Program-made: the position numbers and the translations under genes
Notes under the pieces: generated by a model
What the model saw: only the letters and a program-made list of their open reading frames with translations
What the model was told of the DNA's origin: nothing
Databases searched by the model: none
Shown: positions 1 to 8,213 of the stretch, piece by piece
How positions within the stretch are numbered: the first letter of the stretch is position 1
Layout of the letters: each line of letters begins with the position of its first letter
Origin: JAJNPS01 sp031426185
Lineage (GTDB): Bacteria; Pseudomonadota; Alphaproteobacteria; Rhodobacterales; Rhodobacteraceae
Direction of reading: 5' to 3'
DNA: 17,252 bases
Assembly (NCBI GenBank): GCA_031426185.1
Contig: JANPKV010000006.1
Span: forward strand, 1 to 17,252

Positions 1-440
1 ACCTCGATCTCGGGCCGCCGCGTGGCACGGGAGCTGACGGCTTTGATCGAACGGCGCGGCAAGCCCGGGATGATCGTCTCCGACAACGGGACGGAACTGA
101 CCTCGAATGCGATCCTGAAGTGGTGCGCCGAGACCAAGATCAAGTGGCACTACATCGCGCCGGGAAAGCCGATGCAGAATGGGTGGACGAATTTCTCAAC
201 GAAACGCTGTTTCGAAGCCTCGCCCATGCCCGCGACCTGATCGCCGCCTGGGTGACCGACTACAACAACGCGCGGCCCCACTCGGCCCTCGGCTATCAGA
301 CCCCCGAAGGTTTCGCCCTGCATCTGACCACCGCAATCGCCCGACCCGCTGCACGTGATGAGAGTTCCGCGCGCCGGGCGATTGCTCAAACCGCGCCAAC
401 AGGCGTAAATGACCACCGGGCTCCGGTCGCGGCTGGATGA
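1..440 (+). pseudogene. IS3-family (IS407-like) transposase OrfB, 3' remnant, frameshifted
   Basis: This is the C-terminal half of an rve/DDE integrase-type transposase, and the window cuts off its 5' part. The first frame reads through the second catalytic aspartate in the motif SDNGTELTSNAILKW and on to PGKPMQNG near position 183. The protein then continues in another frame as DEFLNETLF and ends with the family-typical DYNNARPHSALGYQTP, stopping at a TGA at 438-440. In intact relatives, QNG is followed by a short block that includes the catalytic Glu, 35 residues after the Asp. Here only five bases lie between the Asn codon and the Asp codon of DEF. This implies that about 28 bp were lost, taking the catalytic Glu and shifting the frame. 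The remnant should therefore be inactive. The family call is firm; the exact IS name is not known to me. Confidence 0.88.
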
Positions 441-458
441 AAGGCCAGTGGCAGGTCA
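1..458 (+). mobile_element. Right-hand part of a degenerate IS3-family element
   Basis: The transposase remnant is followed by about 18 bases and then TGGCAGGTCA at 449-458, which could be the right terminal inverted repeat. Ends beginning TGACCTGCC in inverse orientation occur in my recollection of IS3-type elements. The left end is outside the window, so neither the inverted-repeat partner nor a target duplication can be checked. Only the transposase part is certain; the right boundary is a guess. From 459 to 566 I see no gene. Confidence 0.4.
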
Positions 459-566
459 TCCCCCCAAAAATCAGTGAAACTTTCTGCCTCTTTGACGGAA
501 GTGTCTGCAGGCCTGATCCTGGCTTTTTGCGCGGAACGCGGGGAGATATTTGCAAGGCGGTCAGCG

Positions 567-1358
567 TCAATCGCTTGCCTGACCCGGTGTGGCGCTCAGT
601 TCCACCCAGACCGGGGCGTGATCGCTTGCCTTGGCCCAGCCCCGGACATGCCGGTCAACGTCCCCCGCCTTCAGCCGATGGGCCAGCATGGGCGAAAGCA
701 GAATATGATCAAGGCGCAGGCCGGCATCCCTTTCCCACGCGTTGCGAAAGTAGTCCCAAAAGCTGTAAAGTCGGCGGTCCGGGTGCAGCACGCGAAGCGC
801 GTCCGTCCAGCCTTTCGTCAGATCGTCAAACGCCGTCCTTACTTCGGGCCGAAACAGCGCGTCCTCGGTCCAGCGCTCCGGTTTGTAGACATCAAGGTCC
901 GCGGGAATGATATTGTAATCCCCGGCCAGGGCCACCGGCACCCCCAGCGCCAGCAATTCGGCAGCATGGCGCGCGAAGCGGTCGAGCCAGCGAAGCTTGT
1001 AGTCGAATTTCGGGCCCGGCGCGGGATTGCCGTTGGGCAGGTAAAGACAGCCGATCAGCGTGCCGTTCACAGCGGCCTCGATGTAGCGGCTTTGTTGATC
1101 TTCCGGCTCGCCCGGAAGGCCCCGCCGGGTCTCGATCGGGTCCACACCGCGCGCCAGGATCGCAACTCCGTTCCAGCTTTTCTGCCCGTGCCAGACCGCG
1201 CCATATCCGGCGGCGTCGAGGGCGTCGCGGGGAAAGCGCGCGTTCGGGGATTTCAGTTCCTGAAGGCAGACCACGTCTGGCTGCGCCTCCTGCAGCCAGC
1301 GAAGCAGGACGTCCAGCCGGCCATTGATGCCATTGACGTTGAAGGTCGCGAGTTTCAT
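567..1358 (-). CDS. xth: Exodeoxyribonuclease III (AP endonuclease)
   Basis: This 263-residue cytoplasmic enzyme belongs to the ExoIII branch of the exonuclease-endonuclease-phosphatase family. Family members cut DNA at abasic sites and digest double-stranded DNA 3'-5', removing 3' blocks left by oxidative damage. The expected metal-binding and catalytic residues are all visible: Asn7 (FNVNG), Glu34 (LQELK), Tyr106, Asp147 and Asn149 (GDYNII), Asp217 (LDHIL) and His247 (SDHAPV). The length matches the usual 255-270 residues. The open frame extends upstream to 1796, but homology begins at MKLATFNVNG, so the ATG at 1358 is chosen. No clear Shine-Dalgarno sequence precedes it. It is divergent from the amino-acid importer operon across 278 bp. 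Confidence 0.95.
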   Translation of the reverse strand: MKLATFNVNGINGRLDVLLRWLQEAQPDVVCLQELKSPNARFPRDALDAAGYGAVWHGQKSWNGVAILARGVDPIETRRGLPGEPEDQQSRYIEAAVNGTLIGCLYLPNGNPAPGPKFDYKLRWLDRFARHAAELLALGVPVALAGDYNIIPADLDVYKPERWTEDALFRPEVRTAFDDLTKGWTDALRVLHPDRRLYSFWDYFRNAWERDAGLRLDHILLSPMLAHRLKAGDVDRHVRGWAKASDHAPVWVELSATPGQASD

Positions 1359-1636
1359 CAAAGCCCAACGGACGAGCGCAAGGGACGTTCCGCCCGCTGC
1401 CAAGCGCGGAGGGCGCGGACCAAAAGGACTGTGGCCAAGCAGAGAGGTTCGGGACGCGTATTTTGTGGCGGAGCGGCGCTGGTTCTGACAATGTCGATGA
1501 CAATGAGCCGCTTTTGTAACGGGTTTCGTCTCGTGCGTGTTCCGGCTTTCCATGCGACTTGTTGGGCCCGCTGGGCTGAGCGCGACATCCGAACTGTCCG
1601 ATTTCCCGACCCCCTTGAAAACTCCAGGAGAGATTA
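1359..1636. promoter_or_regulatory. Divergent intergenic region between xth and the amino-acid importer operon
   Basis: This 278-bp region must hold the promoters for xth (leftward) and for the binding-protein operon (rightward), because the genes diverge. No sigma-70 pair is convincing enough to name. The one clear element is a Shine-Dalgarno AGGAGAG at 1626-1632, just before the ATG at 1637. The small open frames in this stretch are overlaps of neighbouring frames without recognisable content. Confidence 0.5.
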
Positions 1637-2437
1637 ATGACCTTCGATCCGACCCGCCGGTGCAGCATTGCCGTTGGCCTTGCATTCGCCGCCACGCTTG
1701 TGACCGGAGCATTCGCCCCGGTCGCCGCGGATACCCTTGAGAACGTGACCAAGGCAGGTGTCCTTCGCGTCGGCATCTTCGAGGATTTCCCGCCATTCGC
1801 CTCGCTCAATACCAGCATGAAGATCGAAGGTTACGATACCGAAGTGGCCGACAAGCTGGCTGCGGCGCTTGGCGTCAAGGCGGAACTGGTCGGCATCACC
1901 GGGCAGAACCGTGTTCCGTTCCTGACGGAAGACAAGGTCGATGTGCTGCTTTCGATCGGCTTCAGCGACGAGCGCGCGGAAGTTGTCGATTTCGTCGGGC
2001 CCTATGCGCCCTATTACATCGTCGTGATGGGACCCGAAGAAGTCGACGTGACCGATGCCGCAGGCCTGTCGGGCAAGACCATCGCCGTGAACAAGGGGAC
2101 GCTTGAGGATACCGAAGTCACCAAGATCGCCCCGGCAGATGCCGATATCCAGCGCTACGCCGATTACAGCAGCGTGATCTCGTCGTTCCTGTCCGGCCAG
2201 TCACAGCTGATGGTCGTAGGCAACGACGTGGGTGCGACGATCCTCGCGCAAGATCCGGCGATCAAGCCGGTCGAGAAGTTCCAGCTTTTGACCTCGCCGT
2301 CGGAAATGGCTGTGAAAAAGGGCGAAACCGCGCTCAAGGACGCGCTTGCCAAGGCGCTGGCTGACATGAAGGCTGATGGCAGCCTGAATGACATCGCGGT
2401 GAAATGGCTCAAGCAGCCGCTGGCCGCCGACTTCTGA
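1637..2437 (+). CDS. Polar amino-acid ABC transporter, periplasmic substrate-binding protein
   Basis: This 266-residue protein is of the SBP_bac_3 family and captures an amino acid or similar polar solute in the periplasm. Residues 1-31 form a Sec signal peptide: a basic start with RR, a hydrophobic core, and probable cleavage after VAA at 31. The mature protein opens with the family hallmark GVLRVGIFEDFPPF, followed by GYDTEVADKLAAALGV. Arg113 in FSDERAEVVDF is the arginine that in relatives binds the ligand carboxylate, and Asp197 in VGNDVG sits where relatives hold the ligand amino group. Both suggest an alpha-amino-acid ligand. The start is fixed by the Shine-Dalgarno AGGAGAG and a clean signal peptide. 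The permease gene follows after 9 bp. Which amino acid is bound cannot be read from the sequence. Confidence 0.92.
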   Translation: MTFDPTRRCSIAVGLAFAATLVTGAFAPVAADTLENVTKAGVLRVGIFEDFPPFASLNTSMKIEGYDTEVADKLAAALGVKAELVGITGQNRVPFLTEDKVDVLLSIGFSDERAEVVDFVGPYAPYYIVVMGPEEVDVTDAAGLSGKTIAVNKGTLEDTEVTKIAPADADIQRYADYSSVISSFLSGQSQLMVVGNDVGATILAQDPAIKPVEKFQLLTSPSEMAVKKGETALKDALAKALADMKADGSLNDIAVKWLKQPLAADF

Positions 2438-2446
2438 TCGCTTCCT

Positions 2447-3115
2447 GTGGGCTACGAGTTCGATGTCTCTGCCCTCGTGGCTAATATTGGCCCGCTCCTT
2501 CAGGGGGCGGGCCTTACACTTGGCCTGACCGCATTCGCCGCAGTCGTCAGCCTGCTTCTGAGCGTGGGTGGTGCCGTCACGCGGCTTTGGGGTCCGTCCT
2601 GGGCAAGGGTGCTTGTCGGTGCCTATGTCGAGCTGATCCGCAATACGCCGTTCATCGTGCAGCTTTTCTTCATCTTCTTCGGTCTGCCAAGCATCGGCAT
2701 AAAACTGACGGCGCTGGGGGCTGCGGCGCTGGCCATGACCATCAACTTGACGGCCTACGGCATCGAGATCGTTCGCGCCGGGATTCAGGCTGTGCCCGAC
2801 GGTCAGCGTGAAGGGGGAATTTCGCTGGGACTTTCGCCCGTTCGCGTGTTCCTGCAGATTGTGCTGCCGCAGGCGATTGCGGTGGTCTATCCATCGCTGG
2901 TCAGCCAGACCGTCATCACGATGCTGGAATCTGCCGTCATTTCGCAAATCGCGGTGGTCGACCTGACGCATGTGGCGGACCTGATCCAGTCGCGCAGCTA
3001 TCGGGCCTTCGAGACGTATTTCGCGGTCGCGGTGATCTATCTTGGCATGGCGCTCGGGCTGCGCTGGCTGCTCGACCGCGCGGGCATGCGGCTTTTTCGG
3101 GGGCAGGGCGCATGA
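2447..3115 (+). CDS. Amino-acid ABC transporter permease (HisM/GlnP type), first subunit
   Basis: This 222-residue inner-membrane protein carries a BPD_transp_1 domain. It has several strongly hydrophobic segments, the family motif ELIRNTPFIVQLFFIFFGLP at residues 62-81, and a cytoplasmic EAA-type coupling loop at about 119-143 (GQREGGISLGLS followed by IVLPQA). The loop has EGG where many relatives have EAA. The start is GTG: no ATG lies in frame before residue 97, and the GTG falls 9 bp after the binding-protein stop. There is no good Shine-Dalgarno sequence, so translation probably depends on coupling with the upstream gene. Its last four bases overlap the ATG of the next permease, as expected for two subunits of one heterodimeric channel. 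Confidence 0.92.
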   Translation: MGYEFDVSALVANIGPLLQGAGLTLGLTAFAAVVSLLLSVGGAVTRLWGPSWARVLVGAYVELIRNTPFIVQLFFIFFGLPSIGIKLTALGAAALAMTINLTAYGIEIVRAGIQAVPDGQREGGISLGLSPVRVFLQIVLPQAIAVVYPSLVSQTVITMLESAVISQIAVVDLTHVADLIQSRSYRAFETYFAVAVIYLGMALGLRWLLDRAGMRLFRGQGA

Positions 3116-3786
3116 TCACCTTATCGCTGGCCGACGTCCTGTGGTTTCTGCTTCTGGCGGCGCGCTGGACCTTGTTGCTGTCTGCAATCGCCTTCGTGGG
3201 CGGCACTGTCGGTGCCACTTTGCTGCTGCTCTGGCGTTATGGCGCGCCGAGGATCGGCCGACGCGCGACGACGATCTATATCCAGTTCTTCCAGGGCACG
3301 CCGCTGCTGCTGCAACTGTTCCTGATCTTCTTCGGTTTGCCGATGATCGGGATAGAGGTGTCGCCACTGCTCGCCGCCGGTCTTGCCCCGACGCTTTACG
3401 CCAGCGCCTTTCTGGCCGAGATCTGGCGCGGCTGCGTCGATGCGATCCCAAAGGGCCAGTGGGACGCCAGTTCCAGCCTCGGGATGTCCTTCGTCATGCG
3501 GATGCGCCTTGTCATCCTGCCCCAGGCGCTGAAAATCGCCATTCCGCCAACCGTGGGCTTTCTGGTGCAACTGGTAAAAAGTACCGCGCTTGCATCCATC
3601 GTGGGATTTGACGAGTTGACCAAATCGGCGCAGATCGTCGCCAACGCGACGTTCCAGCCACTTCAGGTCTACGGCCTCGCCGCGCTGGTCTACTTTGCGA
3701 TCTGCTACCCCCTGACCTTTGCCTCGCGCAAGCTGGAGCGCCACCTTCAGGTACAGTCGCACGGCTCGCCGCAGGGAAAGACCTGA
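3112..3786 (+). CDS. Amino-acid ABC transporter permease (HisM/GlnP type), second subunit
   Basis: This 224-residue polytopic membrane protein pairs with the preceding permease. Key motifs are YIQFFQGTPLLLQLFLIFFG (residues 56-75) and the EAA-type loop at about 115-139, containing GQWDASSSLGMS and VILPQA, where the cytoplasmic ATPase would dock. The ATG overlaps the previous stop (ATGA), so the two subunits are translationally coupled. The basic C-terminus after residue 205 is cytoplasmic. In most operons of this family an ATPase gene (GlnQ/HisP type) comes next. Here the next gene, after 67 bp, is an esterase, and no matching ATPase gene is found in the window. The ATPase must be encoded elsewhere or shared with another importer. 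Confidence 0.92.
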   Translation: MITLSLADVLWFLLLAARWTLLLSAIAFVGGTVGATLLLLWRYGAPRIGRRATTIYIQFFQGTPLLLQLFLIFFGLPMIGIEVSPLLAAGLAPTLYASAFLAEIWRGCVDAIPKGQWDASSSLGMSFVMRMRLVILPQALKIAIPPTVGFLVQLVKSTALASIVGFDELTKSAQIVANATFQPLQVYGLAALVYFAICYPLTFASRKLERHLQVQSHGSPQGKT

Positions 3787-3853
3787 TCGGGATGGGCTGC
3801 GCAGACCGCCTCATGTTCCATTCAACGCCTGAACTGCCGGAGGCGCCAAATTG

Positions 3854-4783
3854 ATGACCGCACCCGACTATGCCACCCTGATCGACGCGGCGACCTGGGA
3901 TTTCATCCGCCAGACCAACAGCTTTTATCCACCCGACGCCATCGGCCTGTCCCTGCAGGAACAGCGCGCGGCCTATGACAGGATGACGGCGGCTTTCCTG
4001 CACCCCTATCCCCCTGGCGTCACGGCGACAGATCAGGATCTGGGTGGTGTGCCGGTGCGGGTATATGCGGGCTCCAGGGCCACGGTCATGTATCTGCACG
4101 GTGGGGGCTTTGTCGTCGGAGGGCTGCACAGCCATGACGACATCTGCGCCGAGATATGCGCCGCGACCGGCTACCGCGTGGTCAGCGTCGACTACCGGCT
4201 GGCCCCGGAGCACCTGCACCCGGCGGCATATGACGACGCTCTGGCGGCGACGCGGGCGGCAGCGTCCTATGGCGCCCCGCTGGTCATGGTGGGAGACAGC
4301 GCGGGGGGCAGTCTGGCGGCGTCGGTCAGTCATGCCTTGCGCGGCAGCGCGGTCACGGTTCTGGGGCAAGTCCTCATCTATGCCGGCCTTGGCGGTGATC
4401 CTGATACAGGCAGCTATATCACGCATGCCGATGCGCCGATGCTGACGCGGGCGGATGTGATCTATTATCAGGACATCCGACACGGGGGCGCGCCGCCAGA
4501 GGCTGATCCGACTGCAGCAGCGCTGCAGGACACCGATTTCACCGGCCTGCCGCCCACGGTTGCGATCAGCGCGGAATGCGATCCCCTCGCCGATGACGGC
4601 CGCCATTACCGCGACCGTGTCCTTGCAGCGGGCGGGCAGGCGGTCTGGGTGAACGAGGCAGGGCTTGTGCACGGCTATCTGCGCGCCCGGCATTCCGTGC
4701 CACGCGCGCAGGCAAGTTTTCGGCGCATTTGCCGGGCGATCGCCATTCTGGGGCGGGGCGATCCGCTGCCTGTCGACCTTTAG
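3854..4783 (+). CDS. Alpha/beta hydrolase, HSL-type (type IV) esterase
   Basis: This 309-residue protein has no signal peptide and is likely cytoplasmic. It is an alpha/beta-hydrolase fold-3 enzyme of the hormone-sensitive-lipase group. The oxyanion-hole motif HGGGF is at 82-86, the nucleophile Ser149 is in GDSAGG, and the probable acid Asp243 (ECDPLADDG) and base His273 (VHGYLRAR) complete the triad. The family hydrolyses short-chain esters or amides, and some members are arylformamidases; the natural substrate is unknown here. GGAGG at 3839-3843 precedes both a TTG at 3851 and an ATG at 3854. I chose the ATG, but the TTG (one residue longer) is possible. The gene follows the importer operon by 67 bp on the same strand without a visible terminator, so co-transcription is likely. 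It may act on the imported compound. Confidence 0.9.
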   Translation: MTAPDYATLIDAATWDFIRQTNSFYPPDAIGLSLQEQRAAYDRMTAAFLHPYPPGVTATDQDLGGVPVRVYAGSRATVMYLHGGGFVVGGLHSHDDICAEICAATGYRVVSVDYRLAPEHLHPAAYDDALAATRAAASYGAPLVMVGDSAGGSLAASVSHALRGSAVTVLGQVLIYAGLGGDPDTGSYITHADAPMLTRADVIYYQDIRHGGAPPEADPTAAALQDTDFTGLPPTVAISAECDPLADDGRHYRDRVLAAGGQAVWVNEAGLVHGYLRARHSVPRAQASFRRICRAIAILGRGDPLPVDL

Positions 4784-4803
4784 GCCGGACCCCAGCGACG
4801 GCC

Positions 4804-6441
4804 CTAGTTGCCGGCACTTTCCATCTTGCGATGGGCGATGACCTTTTCCAGCCAGCCCAGTTCCATCTCCGGGACAGAGGACAGCAACAGGTCGGTATAA
4901 TCGTCAAAGGGCGGCGTCAGGACCTCGGTCTTTGTGCCATAGCGCTGCACCCGGCCCTTGAACATGACGGCGATCCGGTCGGCAATCGCCTGCACGGTGG
5001 CAAGGTCGTGAGTGATGAACAGATAGGCCACCCCTTCGCGTGCCTGCAGGTCCAGCAACAGTTTGAGAATGCCGTCCGCGACCAGCGGGTCCAGGGCCGA
5101 GGTCACCTCGTCGCAAATGATCAGCCTCGGCTTGGCCGCAAGCGCGCGCGCGATGCAGACACGCTGTTTCTGCCCGCCTGAAAGTTCGGCGGGGTAGCGG
5201 TCGATATAGCCCTTGCCCATCTCGATCTGGTCCAGAAGGTCCTGAATGCGCGCGCGTTTCTCCTCGCCTTCCATCCCGAAATAAAAGGTCAGAGGCCGAC
5301 CGATGATGGTGCCCACGGTCTGGCGCGGGTTCATCGCGACATCGGCCATCTGATAGATCATCTGCAGCCCGCGCAGGTCTTCCTTGCTGCGTTGCGCCAG
5401 TGCTGGCGACAGCACGCGACCCGCAAAGAAGATCTCGCCCGACGATGCGGGCAGCAGGCCGGTGATCACGCGGGCCAGCGTCGATTTGCCCGACCCGCTT
5501 TCGCCGACCACGGCCAGGGTCTGTCCCGCCGGCAGATCGACCGACACGTCGTGCAGCACGTCGAACTTGGTGCCACGATACCGCGCCGTGACGTGTCTGA
5601 TGGACAGGACGGGGGCCGCACCGTCGGACTTTTCCACATGGTCGATCGACCGGACCGAGACCAGTGCCCTTGTATAGTCCTGCACCGGGGCATGGATGAT
5701 CTGGCCGGTCGCGCCATGCTCCACCATCTTGCCATGGCGCAGGACCAGAATTTCATCGCTGACCTGGGCCACCACGGCCAAGTCGTGGGTGATATAAAGC
5801 GCCGCGACGCCGGTTTCGCGGATGGCATCCTTGATGGCTGCCAGAACCTCGATCTGGGTCGTTACATCCAGTGCAGTCGTCGGCTCGTCAAAGACGACAA
5901 GATCCGGCTGCGGGCACAGCGCCATCGCGGTCATCACGCGCTGCAATTGCCCGCCCGAAACCTGATGCGGATAGCGCTGGCCAATGTTTTCGGGGTCGGG
6001 CAGGCGCAGCCTGCGAAACAGCATGATGGCGCGGGCCTCCGCCTCGGCGCGTGACATGACGCCATGGGTCAGCGCCGCCTCGGTCACCTGCTCCATCAGT
6101 TTTTTGGCCGGGTTGAAGGCAGCGGCAGCAGATTGCGCGACATAGGTCACTTCTCGGCCGCGCAGCGCACGCAGCGCCGCCGCATCGCCCAGCCGGATGT
6201 CGCGACCGTTGAGCAGGATCTGGCCGCCGGTGATGCGGACACCGCCGCGGCCATAGCCCATCGACGACAGGCCGATGGTCGACTTGCCCGCGCCGGATTC
6301 CCCGATCAGGCCCAGCACCCGGCCCTTTTGCAGGGTCAGCGACACGTCATCGACCAGCACGACCTGACGCGGCGCCTCGCCCGGGGGGTAGGAGGTCGCC
6401 TCGATCCTGAGGTTGCGGATTTCCAGCAGGGGATCAGCCAC
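4804..6441 (-). CDS. Peptide/nickel-type ABC transporter ATPase with two fused nucleotide-binding domains
   Basis: This 545-residue cytoplasmic protein joins the two ATPases (DppD-like and DppF-like) that are separate in many peptide importers, as in YejF or GsiA. Domain 1 has Walker A GESGAGKST (47-55), signature VSGGQ (161-165), Walker B VVFDEP and switch His219. Domain 2 has Walker A GESGSGKST (313-321), signature LSGGQ (420-424), Walker B IICDEV and His478. Both sites keep the catalytic Glu and should be active. The Q-loops read VAQSAAAAFNP and IYQMADVAMNP. The start is GTG at 6441, supported by GGGAGG at 6447-6452 five bases upstream, and it overlaps the permease gene by 8 bp. It is the last gene of its operon, and its stop lies 20 bp from the convergent esterase stop. 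Confidence 0.95.
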   Translation of the reverse strand: MADPLLEIRNLRIEATSYPPGEAPRQVVLVDDVSLTLQKGRVLGLIGESGAGKSTIGLSSMGYGRGGVRITGGQILLNGRDIRLGDAAALRALRGREVTYVAQSAAAAFNPAKKLMEQVTEAALTHGVMSRAEAEARAIMLFRRLRLPDPENIGQRYPHQVSGGQLQRVMTAMALCPQPDLVVFDEPTTALDVTTQIEVLAAIKDAIRETGVAALYITHDLAVVAQVSDEILVLRHGKMVEHGATGQIIHAPVQDYTRALVSVRSIDHVEKSDGAAPVLSIRHVTARYRGTKFDVLHDVSVDLPAGQTLAVVGESGSGKSTLARVITGLLPASSGEIFFAGRVLSPALAQRSKEDLRGLQMIYQMADVAMNPRQTVGTIIGRPLTFYFGMEGEEKRARIQDLLDQIEMGKGYIDRYPAELSGGQKQRVCIARALAAKPRLIICDEVTSALDPLVADGILKLLLDLQAREGVAYLFITHDLATVQAIADRIAVMFKGRVQRYGTKTEVLTPPFDDYTDLLLSSVPEMELGWLEKVIAHRKMESAGN

Positions 6442-7252
6442 CGCGTCCTCCCTTCAGACTGCTGGTGCGGTTCAACACCCAGTCGGCAACCAGATTGACA
6501 GATATGGCCAGCGTGGCGATGGCAAAGGCGGGCACCAGCGCGGCAGGGATCCCGTAAATGATCCCCTCGCGGTTTTCCTTCACGATGCCGCCCCAGTCCG
6601 CCAAGGGTGGCTGCACCCCCAGCCCCAGAAACGACAGGGTCGAGATGAACAGCACCATGAAGATGAACCGCAGACCCATCTCCGCCACCAGCGGCGACAG
6701 CGCGTTGGGCAGGATCTCGCGAAAGATGATCCAGGCGCGGCCTTCTCCACGGACCCGGGCTGCTTCGACATAGTCCATCACCGTGATGTCGACCGCCACA
6801 GCACGCGACAACCGGAACACGCGGGTCGCATCCAGAAGGCCCATCACGAGGATCAGGATCGGCAAGGTGGCAGGCATCACCGACAACACCGCCAGTGCAA
6901 AGATCAGCGACGGGATCGACATCATGAGATCGACAAAGCGTGACAACAACTGGTCCAGCCACCCGCCGGACACGGCGGCCAGAAACCCCAGTACCGCGCC
7001 CAGCGTGAAGGACAGGACCGTTGCGGCCGTCGCCACAAAGATGGTGGTCTGCCCCCCCCAGATCATGCGTGACAGAAGGTCCCGCCCGATGCTGTCGGTG
7101 CCCAGAGGATGCGCCCAGGACCAAGGCTCCCAGCCGTCGCCGACGATTTCGGCCATGCCGTAAGGCGATATCCATGCGGCAAAGATCGCTGCCAGGAAAT
7201 AGGCCCCGGTAAAGAACAGCCCGATCAGTGCGGCAAGGGGGATGCGTTTCAT
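6434..7252 (-). CDS. Peptide ABC transporter permease, DppC/OppC type
   Basis: This 272-residue inner-membrane permease carries a BPD_transp_1 domain. The N-terminal membrane segment is followed by the DppC hallmark HPLGTDSIGRDLLSRMIWGG, then further hydrophobic helices. The coupling loop EAARVRGEGRAWIIFREILP contacts the ATPase, and the family-typical LSFLGLGVQPPLADWG comes near the C-terminus. The ATG at 7252 has GAGG eight bases upstream and overlaps the stop of the preceding permease gene (ATGA). The 3' end overlaps the ATPase start by 8 bp. These overlaps imply coupled translation of the channel and its motor. Together with the DppB-type subunit it forms the translocation pore; the substrate is set by the binding protein. 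Confidence 0.94.
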   Translation of the reverse strand: MKRIPLAALIGLFFTGAYFLAAIFAAWISPYGMAEIVGDGWEPWSWAHPLGTDSIGRDLLSRMIWGGQTTIFVATAATVLSFTLGAVLGFLAAVSGGWLDQLLSRFVDLMMSIPSLIFALAVLSVMPATLPILILVMGLLDATRVFRLSRAVAVDITVMDYVEAARVRGEGRAWIIFREILPNALSPLVAEMGLRFIFMVLFISTLSFLGLGVQPPLADWGGIVKENREGIIYGIPAALVPAFAIATLAISVNLVADWVLNRTSSLKGGRGG

Positions 7253-8205
7253 TTCGGGTGCCTCAGCCGCGGGTTCGACAGGATCGAAATCACATCGGCA
7301 AGCAGGTTCAGCCCGATATAGACAGCGGCGAAAACCAACCCGCAGGCCAGCACCACCGGCACATCTCGTTTGGACACATGGTCCACCAGATATTGCCCCA
7401 TGCCGGGATAGACGAACACGACCTCAACCACGACCACGCCGACGACCAGATAGGCCATGTTCAGCATGACCACGTTGACCACCGGTGCGACGGCGTTGGG
7501 AAAAGCATGGCGCGCGATGATGGCAAAGGGACGCAGCCCTTTCAGTTCAGCCGTCTCGATATAGGCCGATTGCATCACGTTCAGGATGGCGGCACGGGTC
7601 ATGCGCATCATGTGGCCCAGCACGACCAGCACCAGAACCAGCGTCGGCATCGATATCGCCCACAGCTTTTCGCCGAAGGTCATGCCGTCGTAAATCGTGG
7701 CAAGCGAAGGAAAAATTCGGAATTGCACGGAAAAGAGGTAGACCGCCACATAGCCCAGAACGAACTCCGGCACCGATACCGTGGCCAGCGTAAAGCTGGA
7801 GATCACCCGGTCGGGCCAGCGATCCTTGTAGCGCACCGCAATCAGACCAAGCCCGATCGCAAGGGGTACCGAGATGACCGCAGCCGTACCGGCAAGGAAC
7901 AACGTGTTGCCCAGACGCTTGCCCATGGCCTCGGCGATATCCTGACCATTGGTCAGCGCGGTCCCGAGATCGCCCTGCAAGGCATTGCCCAGCCAGCTGA
8001 AATAGCGCGTAAGGGCTGGTTCGTTCAGCCCCAGCTCCTCGCGCAGGTTCGCCAGGGAAACCGGGGTTGCCGACTGGCCAAGGATGCTTTGTGCGACGTC
8101 GCCCGGCAGGATCATCGTGCCGACGAACAGAAGGACGGATGCTGCCCACAGCAAAAGCAGGCCCAGCGCGATGCGCTGGGCCAACAGGATCAGGACCGGA
8201 TGCAC
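7249..8205 (-). CDS. Peptide ABC transporter permease, DppB/OppB type
   Basis: This 318-residue inner-membrane permease has the usual length for DppB proteins. It shows an N-terminal membrane helix, a periplasmic region containing LREELGLNEPALTRYFSWLG and GDLGTAL, and several membrane helices. The coupling loop YIETAELKGLRPFAIIARHA matches the EAA element, and the C-terminal VVEVVFVYPGMGQYL is characteristic of the family. The start is GTG at 8205, eight bases after the stop of the binding-protein gene; a short AAGG precedes it, so coupling with the upstream gene is likely. Its TGA overlaps the next permease's ATG. Confidence 0.94.
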   Translation of the reverse strand: MHPVLILLAQRIALGLLLLWAASVLLFVGTMILPGDVAQSILGQSATPVSLANLREELGLNEPALTRYFSWLGNALQGDLGTALTNGQDIAEAMGKRLGNTLFLAGTAAVISVPLAIGLGLIAVRYKDRWPDRVISSFTLATVSVPEFVLGYVAVYLFSVQFRIFPSLATIYDGMTFGEKLWAISMPTLVLVLVVLGHMMRMTRAAILNVMQSAYIETAELKGLRPFAIIARHAFPNAVAPVVNVVMLNMAYLVVGVVVVEVVFVYPGMGQYLVDHVSKRDVPVVLACGLVFAAVYIGLNLLADVISILSNPRLRHPK

Positions 8206-8213
8206 GCCCTTGC

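Noticed and set aside
500..530. CAGG/CCTG short inverted repeat followed by TTTTT on the plus strand downstream of the IS remnant
   Set aside because: A four-pair stem is not enough for a terminator, and no active gene precedes it.
474..1637. Plus-strand open frame of 387 codons across xth
   Set aside because: It is antisense to a gene with all ExoIII catalytic residues and has no recognisable domain.
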